From positions 17,678,265 to 17,742,264 of the forward strand of contig NC_092573.1 of the NCBI RefSeq assembly GCF_037975245.1: DNA of 64,000 bases, in the 5' to 3' direction. Both the position numbers and the translations under genes were made by a program. Positions 35,395 to 48,674 of the stretch are shown in pieces. Position 1 is the stretch's first letter. Each line of letters opens with the position of its first letter. The notes beneath the pieces are model-generated. The model saw nothing but the letters and a program-made list of their open reading frames with translations, had not been told where the DNA came from and did not search any database. This stretch comes from Apostichopus japonicus (taxonomy: Eukaryota > Echinodermata > Holothuroidea > Aspidochirotida > Stichopodidae).

Positions 35395-35940
35395 TTTTGG
35401 TTCGATGATAATCGTAACCTATGTCTTCATGATGGCGTATATGTATGGGTGTGTGTACGTGTGTGTGTGAGTGCGTTTGTGACGTCCAGCTTGTAAACAC
35501 GATATCCCAAGAAGGGAAGGTCTGACCAACTTCATAATTAGTTAGTACAAGTACCACACTGAGTACAAAAAGCCAATGGTTTTTGGTGGAGGTCAAAGGT
35601 CATTTGGGGTCACCAGGGATCAAATTGTGAAAACCTCGTAATACGATATCTCAAGAAGGGAATCATGGGCAGACCTCATATTTAGTGTGTATAGGAGTAC
35701 CACAGTGTTTAACAGAAGTCTATTGTTTTTGGTGGAGGGCAAACGTCATTTGGGGTCACCAGGGGTCAAATTGTGAAAACCTTGTAATCACGATATGTTA
35801 ATACTGGAAGCTTGGGTTGGCCTCTAATTTAGTGTGTAGAAGTACCACATTGAATTAAAGAAGCCTATTGTTTTTGGTGGAGGTCAAAAGTCATTTGGGG
35901 TCATCAGAGGTTAAATCGTGAAACCCTTGTAAACATGTAC
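35395..35940 (-). repeat. Inverted copy of the DR1-carrying dispersed repeat
   Basis: In reverse orientation the order is ATGATAATCG tail, GT microsatellite, GTAAACACGATATCCC, GTACCACACTGAG, GTTTTTGGTGGAGGTCAAAGGTCA and GGGGTCACCAGGG, then two further diverged units. The perfect AGGTCAAAGGTCA is at 35590-35602. The later units carry one- or two-base variants near 35735 and 35881. Confidence 0.85.
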
Positions 35941-38900
35941 ACCCTCATTATACATTACGTCAGATTCATGAAGAAACAACTCATGTTTCATCATCGAAAC
36001 CACAATGAAATTCTGCATTTTGGTTATTTTTTGCAGTATAGTTCGATTGCAAGTTTGTGCGTCAGATTTTCAGACCTTATGAAAAACATTCATGAAAAAC
36101 AAAACTGTCTTTCCGTGATGATTTTCAAAATTAATGTTTAATCGGGCTATATTTTTACTTCGTATAACGTGAGAGATGGGTTCTATGGATAACTTGCCAT
36201 TGGTTCCAAACGGGCTTAGATTAGACTTTTAATCTACCACAATTTTTAAATGTATTTTTTGTGTATAGGCCATTTTCTTGTAAGTATGGAATTTATAAGC
36301 TATGATCCACACATGCTCGCGAGCGGACGAGGGGTGAATGATGGAGGGGGGGGGGGTATGGCTAAAGCATCTTCTTGCGTCAACATATACGGTCACAACC
36401 GGCCAAACAAATCTTACTGCATTTAACATATATAGACAACACAGGCAATTTTGGAAATCGTACAAGTCTGTCTCATTTCGGGTAACCTATGGTTCAATTC
36501 TCCGTGTTATATACAGTAAGACGATGACCGTATCTCAGTAACAGTAGATGGTAAACAATACTAAGGCACGCTCTAAGTTCCAGATAAAAAAAAAGTTCCC
36601 CAGTTCAAAGAGAAAATGCCATGCAAGGGGAATTATCTTGCAAAATTTAGTACAGACCACAATGCAGACGCTCCGGTTCACACGTACTGTCAAGGTCATT
36701 GCGTACCATGTCCTCAAGTTCAACTCTTTGGGAACATCACTAGGACAACATGTGAAAACCGTTGAAATAGAGTCTACGGACGCCTCAGTTAACCGTAAAA
36801 CCGTAAATAAAGTGTGTGAAATCTTGGTTCAAACTAGCAATGTTCTAATGTTTAGAACTTTGATAATTACTCAAAGTAAATGAATGATCGCCTTTGTGAT
36901 ATTGAATATAATATTTTTTAGAATGCTATGCCATTCTCTTGACAACACTGCATCTCCAGTTCGATGTACTATACGCCAAAAAACAACCTTAAACTACACC
37001 CAATCCCCTATCCATGCATCACATCTCATGAAATATTTCTGGAAGGTATATAGATTTAGACAAATTTCATCAATACGTCCTCCAGTGTGCTGGCAAACAT
37101 AAACATAATCGAGTAACGTAATGGACTTTGTCAAAATGGAACACGAGTTCTCCACTACTTTTCGTTATGAAGTTCACCTTCACTATGGAAAGCAATAATT
37201 TCGAAGAACCGTGTTATGTGTTTCCACTTCTTGTTGCTATATTTGCTGATGAACACACATTTTACACAATAGCTACATCATTAGAATTCTAGTTTACAAA
37301 ATAAGAAAATTTATTTTATAAAAGTATCATTATTGTCAATTATTTTCTAACAGCAAATTGTTCTTAAGGAAAAATTCATATATGATATGTTTTTAATTGC
37401 AAATTACATGTTAGATTGTGGAAGCAAAGTACAGCACCTTCTTAAACCGAGGTATGACGCAATACCAACGTTAACCAGTTAAGAATTAGCCAACCATTAA
37501 AGTGTTCTGTCTATCACGTTATCGACATTCAGACTAATATAATACGACGGAAAGGACCGAACGCATATCACACATTCACAGTGGAAGGAAGGATCACTCT
37601 TAAAGAGGTTAGTTTTAGGATTAAGTTTTATTCTTCCCTTCTCATTTACCACGTATTAGTATTAAATAATTTTAGCTATTGATATTACTATAACGTCACG
37701 CCTAACGTTAGTGGTGGACGTTAGAGGTAATATGACCATGACTTGATGCTACACTACTGTATGTGCCCTTAGTGCACAAGCGTTTCGTATTCTAAAAGGA
37801 ATTTGTGTAGGCTACCAATTAAGTACCATCATTTATGAATTGTCAACACATGTGTGAAGCTTGGATTCAAGCTACGGGTATGAAAAGCTGTTATAATTTA
37901 GCAAAGGATTTTATTAATGAGTGCTACGACTTACACTACAGACCAGTGTCAGTATGGGTATTGAGTAAACAATCAGTTTGCCCACCAGGTTGGTTTGATG
38001 TTCGTGTTTCTTGAAAACTCAAAGAGCTGCAAAGAAGTATTATATAGGCACTAATTTAAGTTAGATTTTTAATTTAATATAAATTAAAGGCATTGAAGAC
38101 TCGCCCCAAACTGCGTGCGGCCATCTGAAAAAGTTAACTTTCTGTTGCTTGCGAGTGACATTTTGTTTGTGTCGCTACAAAATGCAGACAGTAATGAAAC
38201 ATGAAACCTTGTTTTCTTTAGCTGGACCTGAGATGTTCATCGCTGTATCGTTTGTTCACTGTGCTGTGGGTACTGGCTGCAGCTGTATGTACTGACTGTA
38301 CACTAGTATCTATTTACCGATGGTAGCAAGCTGTATGTGTATTTTCTAGGATCGATGGTGGTGTCTAACACTTCTGTTACACCTCATTGGAAACTAGGTC
38401 AGATTACCGGCATTAGACGTTTCTTTTTGCGCGAGTCTTCACACCCTTTAAACAGCACAATCCAGTCACAATTTTAAGATATACTTCAGCAATGCTGTTG
38501 TATTGTAAGCTAAATTTATGGTCTTATGCATTAAGAAAGTTTGCAACAATCACAGGTCTGCCTTTAAGCTAAATTTGTTCTTTCAAAGTCTATGATGGAC
38601 ATAAAAACAAATAATCTTATCAATAACTTTTATGTTATTTCATGACTGAAAATGAGTGAAAGTAAAAAAAATCAATATTAAAATGGGACTAGTACACTTC
38701 AATATGGTCACAATATTAGCTTTTCTACTTGCTTCAGTTTAAACTACTGTAAAGATGACATAAATTAGACTGCCATGGTGTTATGTTCAAAATTTTATAT
38801 TGAAATGCCTTCTGCAAATATTCAGACCATTAGAGATCATGATGTAATCTGCTTGGTAGGGTAGTGGCTTAGTACAAGCTGTTGAAGGTCATTTTCATGT

Positions 38901-39192
38901 GAGAAACCCAGAGCAAATTTTTAAGTGCAAATTTATTTCCACCTCTATATGGATGGAGGAAGGACAAGGTGCCTTTCCTGGTAGGGTATTGAAATATTTT
39001 TGTGAAGGAGTTCTGTGAATGTCACCTGGTCAGGCTGTATTGGATTGAGCAATAGCTAGCTGAAAAGCTGAAGTGCTCCTTGATGCCAGAAAGACTAAGT
39101 ATTAATTTTTAAGTTTGTGTTTATTGTAAATCTTACTGCATAATGGTCTGATAAAAGATTAATCACTGTGTTTTTGTTGTTACTGTACGCAG
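35941..39192. other. Region upstream of perilipin, including possible 5' non-coding exon
   Basis: No conserved coding frame is recognised; open frames at 36548-36883 and elsewhere show no family features. A weak candidate 5' exon ends at AAAGAG|GTTAGT (37607). The pyrimidine-rich tract ending in GTACGCAG at 39192 is a good acceptor for the exon holding the perilipin start codon, so the promoter probably lies several hundred bases to kilobases upstream. Confidence 0.4.
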
Positions 39193-39270
39193 GTAATAAA
39201 ATCTCCCCAGCTTTGCACCTGAAATACAGTACACATTTTAAATCTGGACTCAAAGACACAATTTAACAGA
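39193..39270 (+). other. 5' untranslated part of the first coding perilipin exon
   Basis: The exon begins after GTTACTGTACGCAG. The ATG follows after 78 non-coding bases with no earlier ATG in this piece. The context ACAGAATGG has a purine at -3 and G at +4. Confidence 0.55.
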
Positions 39271-42200
39271 ATGGAGGATATAAGCCACAACTCAGTCCCT
39301 GACAACTCAGTCCCAGACAACTCCCTCTCGGACAACTCTATCACAGACAAGAACTCTGAAAACCAAGTTGATGATAATGCCATCTCTCGATTCACCAATT
39401 TGCCGATTGTGACGTCCGCATTGACCTCTGTGTCAGATGCCTATCAGTGGACGAAAGACAGTAACGCTCTCATTGGATATTCTTTGGGGATGGCAGAGAA
39501 ATCGGTAGCATTGGCAGCTTACACTGCCCAGCCAGTGGTTAGTGCACTTGAACGGCCTCTTAGTGCAGTGAATTCTATGGCAAACCAGCAGCTCGATATG
39601 CTGGAAGAAAAAGTACCCATCTTGACCGAGCCCTCTGATGAGGTAGGTCACATGATGATAGAATGTGCTGAACAAAATCTTGTGTAACTTGAGTTTCATC
39701 AATTTGTCACATTTGTAGTTTGTAAGAAACTTTACCAACAGCCGATTTTTTTCCCCAACTTAAGCTCAAATTTCTAAATGCAGTCATCTTCCAAAACAGG
39801 TAGAAAGAATACAGAGTTTGTTGTGCAGGATATTTGACTAATGAAAATAATCCTCTGACCAAATTCCTTGGAGGATTTTACCAAATTTTTAAGCAAATTA
39901 AAATTTTACTTTCTGACATTTCTGATGAATGTGAAAGTCACCTTCATGATTTCAGAAATTTCCTGAACTCTAATTCTTATGTTACCTTTGAATCATTGGT
40001 CTAGATCATGAATGTAAAAATTATAACTACCGTACCTTGTGATATGTAAGCACAATTTTTCAAGAACATCTGTGAGAATGGCTTATCTTCCTGGTTTGAT
40101 GCAATGTTATCGATATGTGTCTGTCCCTTGCAGGTTGTTAAGACTCTCAAGGAGAGTGCATGGACAGCAGTTGAACATAGCAAGGTGGCTGGAACACAAA
40201 AGATGAATCAACTAATGGACACCAGGGTCGGACAAGTTGTAGCCTCTACGGTAGACGCTGCGCTTCAGTTATCTGACATGGCAGTTGACTATTGTCTCCC
40301 TGACGAAAAGGGTAAGCCGTAGGGTCACTGGTGTAATTTTACAAAGGACTTATGAGGGGTATAGCAAATACAGGTTATGAACATTGGTTGAAAGAACCAT
40401 AAAAAACACAGGGATAAAACAATTTTAAGTAAAAGTACACAAACTTCTGCAATTGGTAGTCACCAAACCTGCCTACAATACATTTTTCCTCATTTCTAAT
40501 GAACTACATTAGACTTAGTATTCAAATCTAGGGCCATTTGTGATTATTTAAAAGTTTTAAGCATGTGGTTGTATTTCTTTAACAGTTAAGTCAGAAGATC
40601 CTATTTAAGCTCCTTTCCCAGAGATGCACTAATTTATTTATGACTGCTCTGAAGGTAATTTTATCTTTTAACGTTCCACAAGTTTGTGATCAGCTTTTGT
40701 TTACACTGATTCCTTGGCCATAATGATAACTAATTACTTATCTATTATCTTACCTGATAACTGTACTAGCTTGGGTAGGAGGTACATTAGCAGTGAAATT
40801 ATTGTAGCTGAGAGAATTAGAGATCTGTATCAGAAAAAGTAAGCTAAAACAATACCAATGCAACAACCACCTAACAAAGTATTTTGTTTTCACATTTTTA
40901 AGTGGTGGGGAATTGTTGGCCAGGAAAACAAATCCAGCCGTTATAAGGCAGATTCTTGTCTCATCTCATTGTTTAGCTAAGTCAAATGAAGCAGAGGTTG
41001 AGCAGGAGAAGGATGCATCAGAGGAGAAGGGTGTGACTGAAAATGAGGTCGCTGTTCCTAGCAATGAGAGATTTTCGCATTCTGTAAACCGAGCATCTCA
41101 AGTGTCTACCAAAGTTAGGAAACGCCTCTACCACAAAGCGTTGGTCAACATTCAATATGCACAGAGGAGGAGTGAGGAAACATTGCAGAAACTCCATTTC
41201 ACTGTGGATCTTGTAAGTACAAAGCAAAACATTCTTTGTCTCTCGGTCAGATTTGTGGAATTAATACCACTTGGTAGAGAGAGGGTGGACTGAGGGCTAT
41301 TTACTGTGAATCAACACATCACATCTTGGACAACCTCAAGGTTATATGGTGTGGGCTTTAAGATAAGGATATGACTCGGCTTAGAACACTGCACAATCCT
41401 TACAAAATTAACCCTGGTCAATGAATAAAATTGAAAAGATATTATCTTCCCCCCCCCCCAAAAAAAAGAGGAAATTTTCAAGATATTTTACAACAGTGTT
41501 GTTTTGATATAAACAATTTTTTTTTTCTTAACTTAGAAAACAAGAAAAGTTGCTTCTGTTTTGCATGGTATAAACTGTCTTTTTACAAGGGGTTTTGTAT
41601 TTGTTTCCTTCTTGTAGATTCAGTATGCAAAGGAGAACATTGACTCTGCCAATAGTGGAATGAAGTCAAAAGTAGACTCAACGCAAGAAAACCTCTGGAG
41701 GACATGGAATGATTGGACCACGGATCATAACGAAGATGTGGAGAAAACTTCAGGTGAAGAAGACGAGGATGTAGAGGGCAAGGTGAGCTCATTGGTTTAG
41801 GGATGGAGAGAAAAGGTTGGTTTAGATGAAAGAAATACTTCATGGCCATATCATAGACCAAAATTCACTTCCAAGGTTGGTAACATTTCGATGGTGTCCC
41901 TTTGTCAAATGTACACTTCATATCTTAAAATGCAGGCTACATATATGGATCTCCTTCAGTTTGTTGGGGTACAGGGATGTGGAAGCCCTGATTTCCTGGA
42001 AGTTTGCTAATGGGTGCAATGAATGATGTGGTAGAATTTCCTAACCAGTACAATTTGTAATTCTTAATCCCACAAATGAAACCTACTCTCTGGCCACCTA
42101 ATGTAAGATTTCATAGCAGACATTTCTGACAATTTGATGTACACACTTTCTCTGTGGACATCACTATCACTTTGAATGTCATGGATATTCAAAAATTAAA

Positions 42201-45200
42201 AGAGTTAACATTTACTAACATAATACAACCAATGAAATGATTTGGACATAACCCATTTAAATACAGAAATGAGAACACGAAAAAACACTCCATTCAGATT
42301 ATTATTGGCTGAGCAATTTGTACACCATTTTGCATCAGTTAGGATTCCTGGTGGAAAAATGCAACAGTGCTGTGCTAGTCAGACGCATCAGATTATAAAT
42401 AGCTTAACATCTTTCCCTTTCATATTTTCTGTTTTTTCCAGACTGGTGAAGAGAAAACCCTTGCCATCGCCAGGAATCTTTCCAGGAGGTTACGGAATCT
42501 TACAATTAACCTCTCAACCAGTATCAGGGTCTTGCCGCAAAATCTTAGGCAGTCAGTAGAGGATGCAAGGTCAACTGCCGAAGTTCTATTCACCACATTT
42601 GAAGAGGCAAGTTAAACTAGGGAATGAATTAGAGATTTTCCATCTTGCATTTAGCCAGGTCTTTAAGTTGGTTTCCATAGGGACAAAGGACATGAAGGGC
42701 ATCTTTTGCCTGTCGATTCTGTAGATATGAAAACTTTGAATCTAGAAATAATGGGTATGGTAATACAAGGCCTCCATACAATTGTCGTTCTTTACGGTAT
42801 AACAGCGTGGCATTACGTGGCATCCATACCACTGTCATTCCCTGCATTATGGTATCCTAACTAATTTCAAAGCAAAGGATAAACAATTACCAGTTTAGTT
42901 GCAACATTTTTGCTGTCAAGTAAAAGTATTTCCAAAGTTGAGCATGGTATGGCATCAGTCTATATATGTGTAAAGTTGTGTAGCATACAACCATTTAACT
43001 ACCATTTGTGAATTAGCCTCAGCTACAACTTTTATTGTCTGCATTGAACCATGGGCTTTAAGCATTGGAACCAAATATGTTTTACTTTGTTGAACCATGG
43101 GCTTTAAGCCTTGGAACCAAGTCTGTTTTGACTGTGTTGAACCATGGGCTTTAAGCCTTGGAACCAAATCTGTTTTGACTGTGTTGAACCATGGGCTTTA
43201 ATTTAAGCCTTGGAACCAAATTTGGTTTGACTGTGTTTAACCATGGGCTTTAACCTATAAATCAAGTCTGTTTGACTGCATTGAACCACATGTGGGCTTT
43301 AAGCATTGGAACCAAATCTGTTTTGACTGTGTTGAACCATGGGCTTTAACCTATAAACCAAGTCTGTTTGACTGCATTGAACCATGGGCTTTAAGCCTTG
43401 GAACCAAATCTGTTTTGACTGTGTTGAACCATGGGCTTTAACCTATAAAACTAATTGTGTTTGACTGCATTGATCCATGGGCTTTAACCTATAAACCAAA
43501 TGTTGAAATAGATCCTGAATAGTTAGAATGTTAAAGTTGATTTTCTTTGTAATCTTCTTAACTTTATTTTATAATCTTTTTCACTTTTTTCAGGCTCAGT
43601 ATTTCAAAGATTTACCATCATCTATATTGACTGGTGCTAAAGATCGCCTGGTTCAGTTAACAGAGGGGTCTGTCATGTTAGCCGATTACTTGGTCAACTC
43701 CCCAGCAATGCAGTGGTTGGTGAGTATCTCTTTTTGATAATTTTTTTCTCTTTTCATTCCATTAGCCATATCTAAGAGCCGCCAGACTTTGGTCTTGTCT
43801 CCGGTCACTGTACCAATTTTATTCTGAAGTCGTTTATGTTACATACTGCACTGCCAGGGCTCAGTTGCACAAAAACGTATCGATGCATGCTGGGTTAGCT
43901 TAGATGTTGGCTGGGTTTCTGTCCCCTTTCGAGTTTCTCTTAGACTAGAAAATGAGGTTACAAACCAAACTGTAGCAACAAGGTCCTTGTATGCTTCGAC
44001 TTTAGTCAATAGACTATTTTGGTAGAGTCGGTGACAAAGAAGGGACTAAATCTACTGTTTGCTATAAATATTATGGATAGTTTATATAACTGCCACAGGA
44101 ATTAATATGAATTAGATTAATGCATGTTGCCAGAGTGTTAATCCTTGATACAAAATCTTAAGTAATACAACGTGCACACTGCTGACAAAACATTTTCAAA
44201 TTTTTTGTTTGAGCAAATGATTTAGGCAGAAAACTGAATAAACTGTAGTAAAATGGATTGAAAGAAAACGGACACTATTTGTAGCCAGAGTGGGGATTAC
44301 ATGAGGAAGCCCAGACACACAAACCTTGCCCACTAACGACTGAAATATTTCACTCCAAATTTTGGCTGCTTTGATTTAAACGGGGGAAGCAAAGAGGTTA
44401 AGAAAACATGGGGGGTGGGGAGAAATGACTAAATAGGAACAGAAACAGAATGGCAGTTATTGCAGGGAATGGTTTATCTGTCCTTACTTTGGAAATGCTG
44501 TTCAAAAATATGCAATTCACTACACATATGCTATGAAGGCTATTAAATAAATTGATAAATATCGAGATCTTAGATTCTCCCCACCCCATGTTAAAATTTC
44601 TGTAAGCTAGCGCTGCAGATTTTGTCTCATGTTCTGCATGCTTTACTCTCACAAGTAGAAGATAGTCACTAGTGTAGCAGTCATATTACTTCTTCTCTTT
44701 GTCAAACACGTCATCTCATGCGTTCTTCTGTCTCCTCCATCTCGGCCAAAGCCTTCATCAGCCTCCTCAGAGGAAACAATCTATCGAGTATTTTGTTGAC
44801 CATCTCTATCTACAGGTACCAGCTGGATTTCAGCAGTTGATTTTTCATTCTAGGCAGGCAATAAGCCACAAAGAGAAATCGTTATGACTAGCCAGGGAAG
44901 ACCCCATTCTGTCCAATCCAAAACAATCGACCTTGGTTACCCGTATAAAGTCCCGGGGTGCTGTAGTACCAGGCATGAAACACGACTCGCCTTGCTTGTA
45001 CTCCGCTGAATCTGAAATAACATTTTATTTATGCGATTTTGAATGCGATCGGTTTCCCAATTTAGTGTATAATTTGAAGTTGCAGTGTAGAATATCCCAT
45101 GAAGCGGCTTTCCAGTTCTTATTAAAACTAAGAGTCATCGGAGCCAAAGCAGGCCAGAGGCGTCATAGGAGCTTGATCAGAAGCATTCCTGCTCCCAGAG

Positions 45201-48200
45201 GATAACCCAAGAGGGACAGTGGTAACTTTTGGCCAGTATCCGTCGTGTGCATAGCTTCTGTAAGAAGTTCTCTGAGGGACGATGACAACAAGCGCAAGAA
45301 TTCATCATTCACCGACAAGTTGGATGAAATATTTGGATGAGAAGTGGAGGTGGTTTTTTAGAAAGAAACATTATGAAACAAAAATTTATAAATTTATCTG
45401 AAATACATCCATCATGGAGGTTCTCTTTATTAAAGAGGGAAATTGAAGATTTTTGTGACTGAATGGAGGACTAATGAGGAAACATATCATAATCATTGTA
45501 AATGAAATAGACTTGCATTGTGCAACTGTGGAATACACATGTCGGATACCCATTTTAGAAATCCCTAAGTCCAGTACTGCAGTGCAATGGTGTTGTTGAA
45601 CTTGTTGTGTTGAATTTTTTAAACTGAACTAAAGCTAAGCTTGACAAATTGAATAATATCTTGTTTATCAAGTCTATGTCATTGATAAAACCCAACAGTA
45701 TTGGGGAGGTAAACAACCATGAAAAAATGAGAATTTTTTTGTAAATGAAGTATCCTTTGATGTGTTGGCTCATGATAATAGTTTGTGAACTTTGCGAATG
45801 AAAAGTGTGATTTGCAATTACTGTAATTCCTTTAGCATAAGATTGTTTCTCTCTATGTGGTTCATTATTCCATCAAAAGAATGTGATTAAATAATAATGA
45901 TTAATGGAGGATGGCTATGAACAATAAGACAATTTGTAGTAAAGAGACACATTAAGAAAGATTCATAAGCCCTCCTGGAACCCCATCCTTCCACCTTCAG
46001 CCTTCCACCTTCATGCTGATATACTTCTGTTGTTTTATAGCACTGAAGTTCATAAACTCTTGCGGCCTTCTTGTGCTTCCGGTAGAAATCTGAGTGTGAA
46101 ATTTGTGATAAATCTGCAATTAATTGGTATTTCTTATTCTTTGATAGTGCAATTGATTTTACAAAAAGCTGTAGTTTGTCTGTTTATGTGACCAAACCCA
46201 TACGTGTGATTTTGCTATTTCTTATTCTTCCGTTGGAAGGTATGCGGTTCCAGTTATTCTGATGTTAGAGACTACTTTTATTGCAATTTTCATATTCACA
46301 CTCATTTATCACTTCTAATTTGCCATCTTTTAAACTGCTACTACAATTTTAACATCACTCATTTTGCCTTGGGTGGAGGGGGGGGGGATGGAGTTATAAG
46401 TGTTAGCTCAAAGTGTAGGTAATCCTAGCAAATTATGTGCAAAACTGAAGCAAATTCATTAATTTTGTTGGTAGATTGTGTTAAATGTCTCCTTAATATA
46501 ATAAAGCTATGATTTTTTTTTTATCTTTGCTGTAGTGTATTGAGTAAAAAAAATTGAAAGGTTGATAATGAAAATACTGATGCAAAGTAACAAATGTGTC
46601 TGTCCTCTTTGATGATAAAGTAAAGCTCTAAGACACATGTTACTGAATGATTTGCTAAACTGCAGTAATCTCTGGCAGATTACCAAGAATTTATTGAGAA
46701 AGACGATTTTTGTTGAATAGGAGTGTGTATGTATGTATATGTATGTACAATTGTACATGTCTATATTTTTGTACATGTATGTGAATGTTTGTATGTATAT
46801 ACCTACAAACATACATAGTTACATTAGTTATATAGTTACATTTGCACCATTTCTTTGACACCACAAGTTATAATCAATTTGAAATTTTAAAACTGACAAA
46901 AATTGTGTTCAATAATCATTCTACATGAATATCATTGATATTTGACACAAATTCAATGCTAGAAATTTGTTGAATTAGAATGTAATTATTCTTTGAGAAG
47001 GAATGAGATAAATATACATTTTTGGATCATTGGCAACAAAAATGGTGAATATTATGTAAATTGTGACCAAACACATCATAAACAGAACCGTTAGTATCAA
47101 AATAGTACAAAAAACCACTCAAACTGATACTCACAGATGATACTATTATGTAATTTAATATGATGTAATTGCAAAAGTGTAACCCAATTAAGAGTAATTT
47201 AAAAAAATCAGATTAACTTTTAGGAATAAAACTGTTTGGTAACTAAACAGAAACTTTGGTAAGTTTTTAATATAGGAATCAAGATTCACAGGCTAATAGA
47301 GCATGACATGTGAACATTGCCTACCCATAATGCATTCTGCCTCATATCCATCCTTAACAACAATTTAGAAGGCTAACAGATAGGCCTCTGCTATCCTGCA
47401 TAAGTTGCTGTGAAAACAAATCTAAACCTTATTTGGCCACCCAACCAGCGACCTGTTTAAAATTAGAATAAACGTCATAAAATGTCATGAAAAGATATCA
47501 TAAAAGAGCTTTAAAACCTTAGCAAAAGTGAAATAATATGGTTGGACTTTAAATCTGAGAATACCATATCATTTGGCTTAGTGTCTCTTATAATTTCTCA
47601 ACAAAGCTATGAAGAATAAATTTATGAGTTGTTGGTTTATGTGTTTCTTGTAATGAATATTCAACAGCTGATATGCAAATGAGAACCTTAGTTCTAAGAC
47701 ATGTTGCAATCATCCAGAGGATATCCCATGTGCTCTTACATCAGGACTGATGCGTAGAATGTGAGTGAGATGAGACCCATACTCAAGTCATCCGATGACA
47801 CATTTAATCTGCGATTGACGATGGAACCAATGTATGGGTGTTTCAGCATAAGGACTGGCTATGAAAATAGAGAGGACAATTGCACATGAAAGACGGGGCA
47901 AATCCCAGCTTTGGGAAGCATCCAGTCTGACTTCCTGAATGAGGGCACACTATCAAAATAGGATAGGACCAGCTTGCAGCATATAGATGGGGAAGACATG
48001 TAACTGACCATGAAGCATACCAAAGAATCAGTGATGTGAAACCCCAATTTTTGACCTCAAATCCCTCCTGGGAAGAGACTTTCAGTTTGAAGTTGAAGTG
48101 ATGGCAGCATTCTACAAGAGGATAAAAAACTCCCTTCTCGTCCCTTCCAGATAATAGATATGAAAGAGAATTTCTGTAAAGAACTACTGACTTGTTCTTG

Positions 48201-48674
48201 CGTCCTGTTCACTTTCTTATTACTTTTCCACCATTAGTTGCAAAGTTGTATCATTGCAGTTCATAGATAGTTGCTAGTAGTGATGGCTAAACAAAATGGG
48301 CCTTGAAAAAGCCTATTTTGATGTCCTTTCAAGTTAATATGTTATTTACCTTAATGACTTCCATTGTTTCATACAACAAAATGCATTACAATCAACAGGT
48401 CTGTCATAATGAAGTGCAAACTGCACCAAAACTCTCGTAAACACTGACTCAGAGAGAAGGTAGTTAAACTCAGGGTGTTGGAGGATCAAAATGGTGACAA
48501 AGAGACATGTACCTAATGAGATGAACTTTTGGCACAGAGTTATTACAATTATCTTTTCTTTTTCAGGTTCCGGACATAAATATCGACGAGCTTGAATTTG
48601 ACTTTGAAATGGATGTGGAGGAAGAAGATCCCATCGTGTGTAACCACGTCGGTCATTTACCGCATGGCAATTAG
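39271..48674 (+). CDS. Perilipin (PLIN2/3-like lipid-droplet protein), seven coding exons
   Basis: Perilipins coat lipid droplets and control access of lipases. Coding exons are 39271-39642, 40134-40311, 40977-41212, 41618-41782, 42442-42606, 43594-43719 and 48567-48674. All phases agree and sum to 449 residues. Residues 36-150 form the PAT domain (ISRFTNLPIVTSA, LEEKVPILTEPSDE). Exons 3-6 match the perilipin C-terminal helical-bundle region: KLHFTVDLIQYAKENIDSAN, LWRTWNDW, TLAIARNLSRRL, then DYLVNSPAMQWL. The family 11-mer region lies between and is short. The start is the ATG 78 bases into an exon whose acceptor is at 39192. Residues 7-29 are NS-x-x-D repeats. The distal last exon adds an acidic tail (DELEFDFEMDVEEEDP). 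Intron 5 uses a GC donor. Whether it is the orthologue of PLIN2 or of an ancestral PLIN cannot be told. Confidence 0.93.
42607..43593 (+). other. GC-AG intron of perilipin (intron 5)
   Basis: The donor is GAAGAG|GCAAGT and the acceptor is CACTTTTTTCAG|GCTCAG. Using GC keeps phase 0 and the family-conserved junction. The nearby GT (GCAA|GTTAAA) would break the frame. GC donors with an otherwise strong consensus are the usual minor class. Confidence 0.8.
43040..43500. repeat. Tandem repeat in perilipin intron 5
   Basis: About nine diverged copies of TTGAACCATGGGCTTTAA plus a variable part (GCCTTGGAACCAAATCTGTTTTGACTG or CCTATAAACCAAGTCTG as patterns) occur with a spacing of 45-50 bp. Confidence 0.85.
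44816..44887 (+). CDS. Alternative last coding exon of perilipin
   Basis: After CATCTCTATCTACAG the frame set by exon 6 continues for 23 codons, VPAGFQQLIFHSRQAISHKE and onward, to TGA. Joined to ...MQWL this resembles the vertebrate perilipin end W-L-V-x-P-F-x-x-Q-L better than the distal exon does. It would give a 437-residue form with a basic tail instead of the acidic one. A poly(A) signal follows at 46500. Expression is not shown by sequence alone. Confidence 0.55.
   Translation, partial: VPAGFQQLIFHSRQAISHKEKSL
46500..46505 (+). terminator. Candidate poly(A) signal for the short perilipin form
   Basis: AATAAA followed within 15 bases by a T-rich run, 1.6 kb after the stop at 44887. 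Confidence 0.35.
46830..48560. other. Perilipin intron 6, distal part
   Basis: AT-rich intron; no exon or repeat recognised apart from a pyrimidine tract before 48567. A GTATGTAT microsatellite lies just upstream, at 46725-46800. Confidence 0.5.

Noticed and set aside
36548-36883. 111-codon + strand frame
   Set aside because: No family resemblance, ordinary AT-rich composition, no supporting splice or promoter signals.
44699-44815. Upstream part of the 62-codon frame before the alternative perilipin exon
   Set aside because: It lies before a clear polypyrimidine-AG acceptor at 44815, so it reads as intron.
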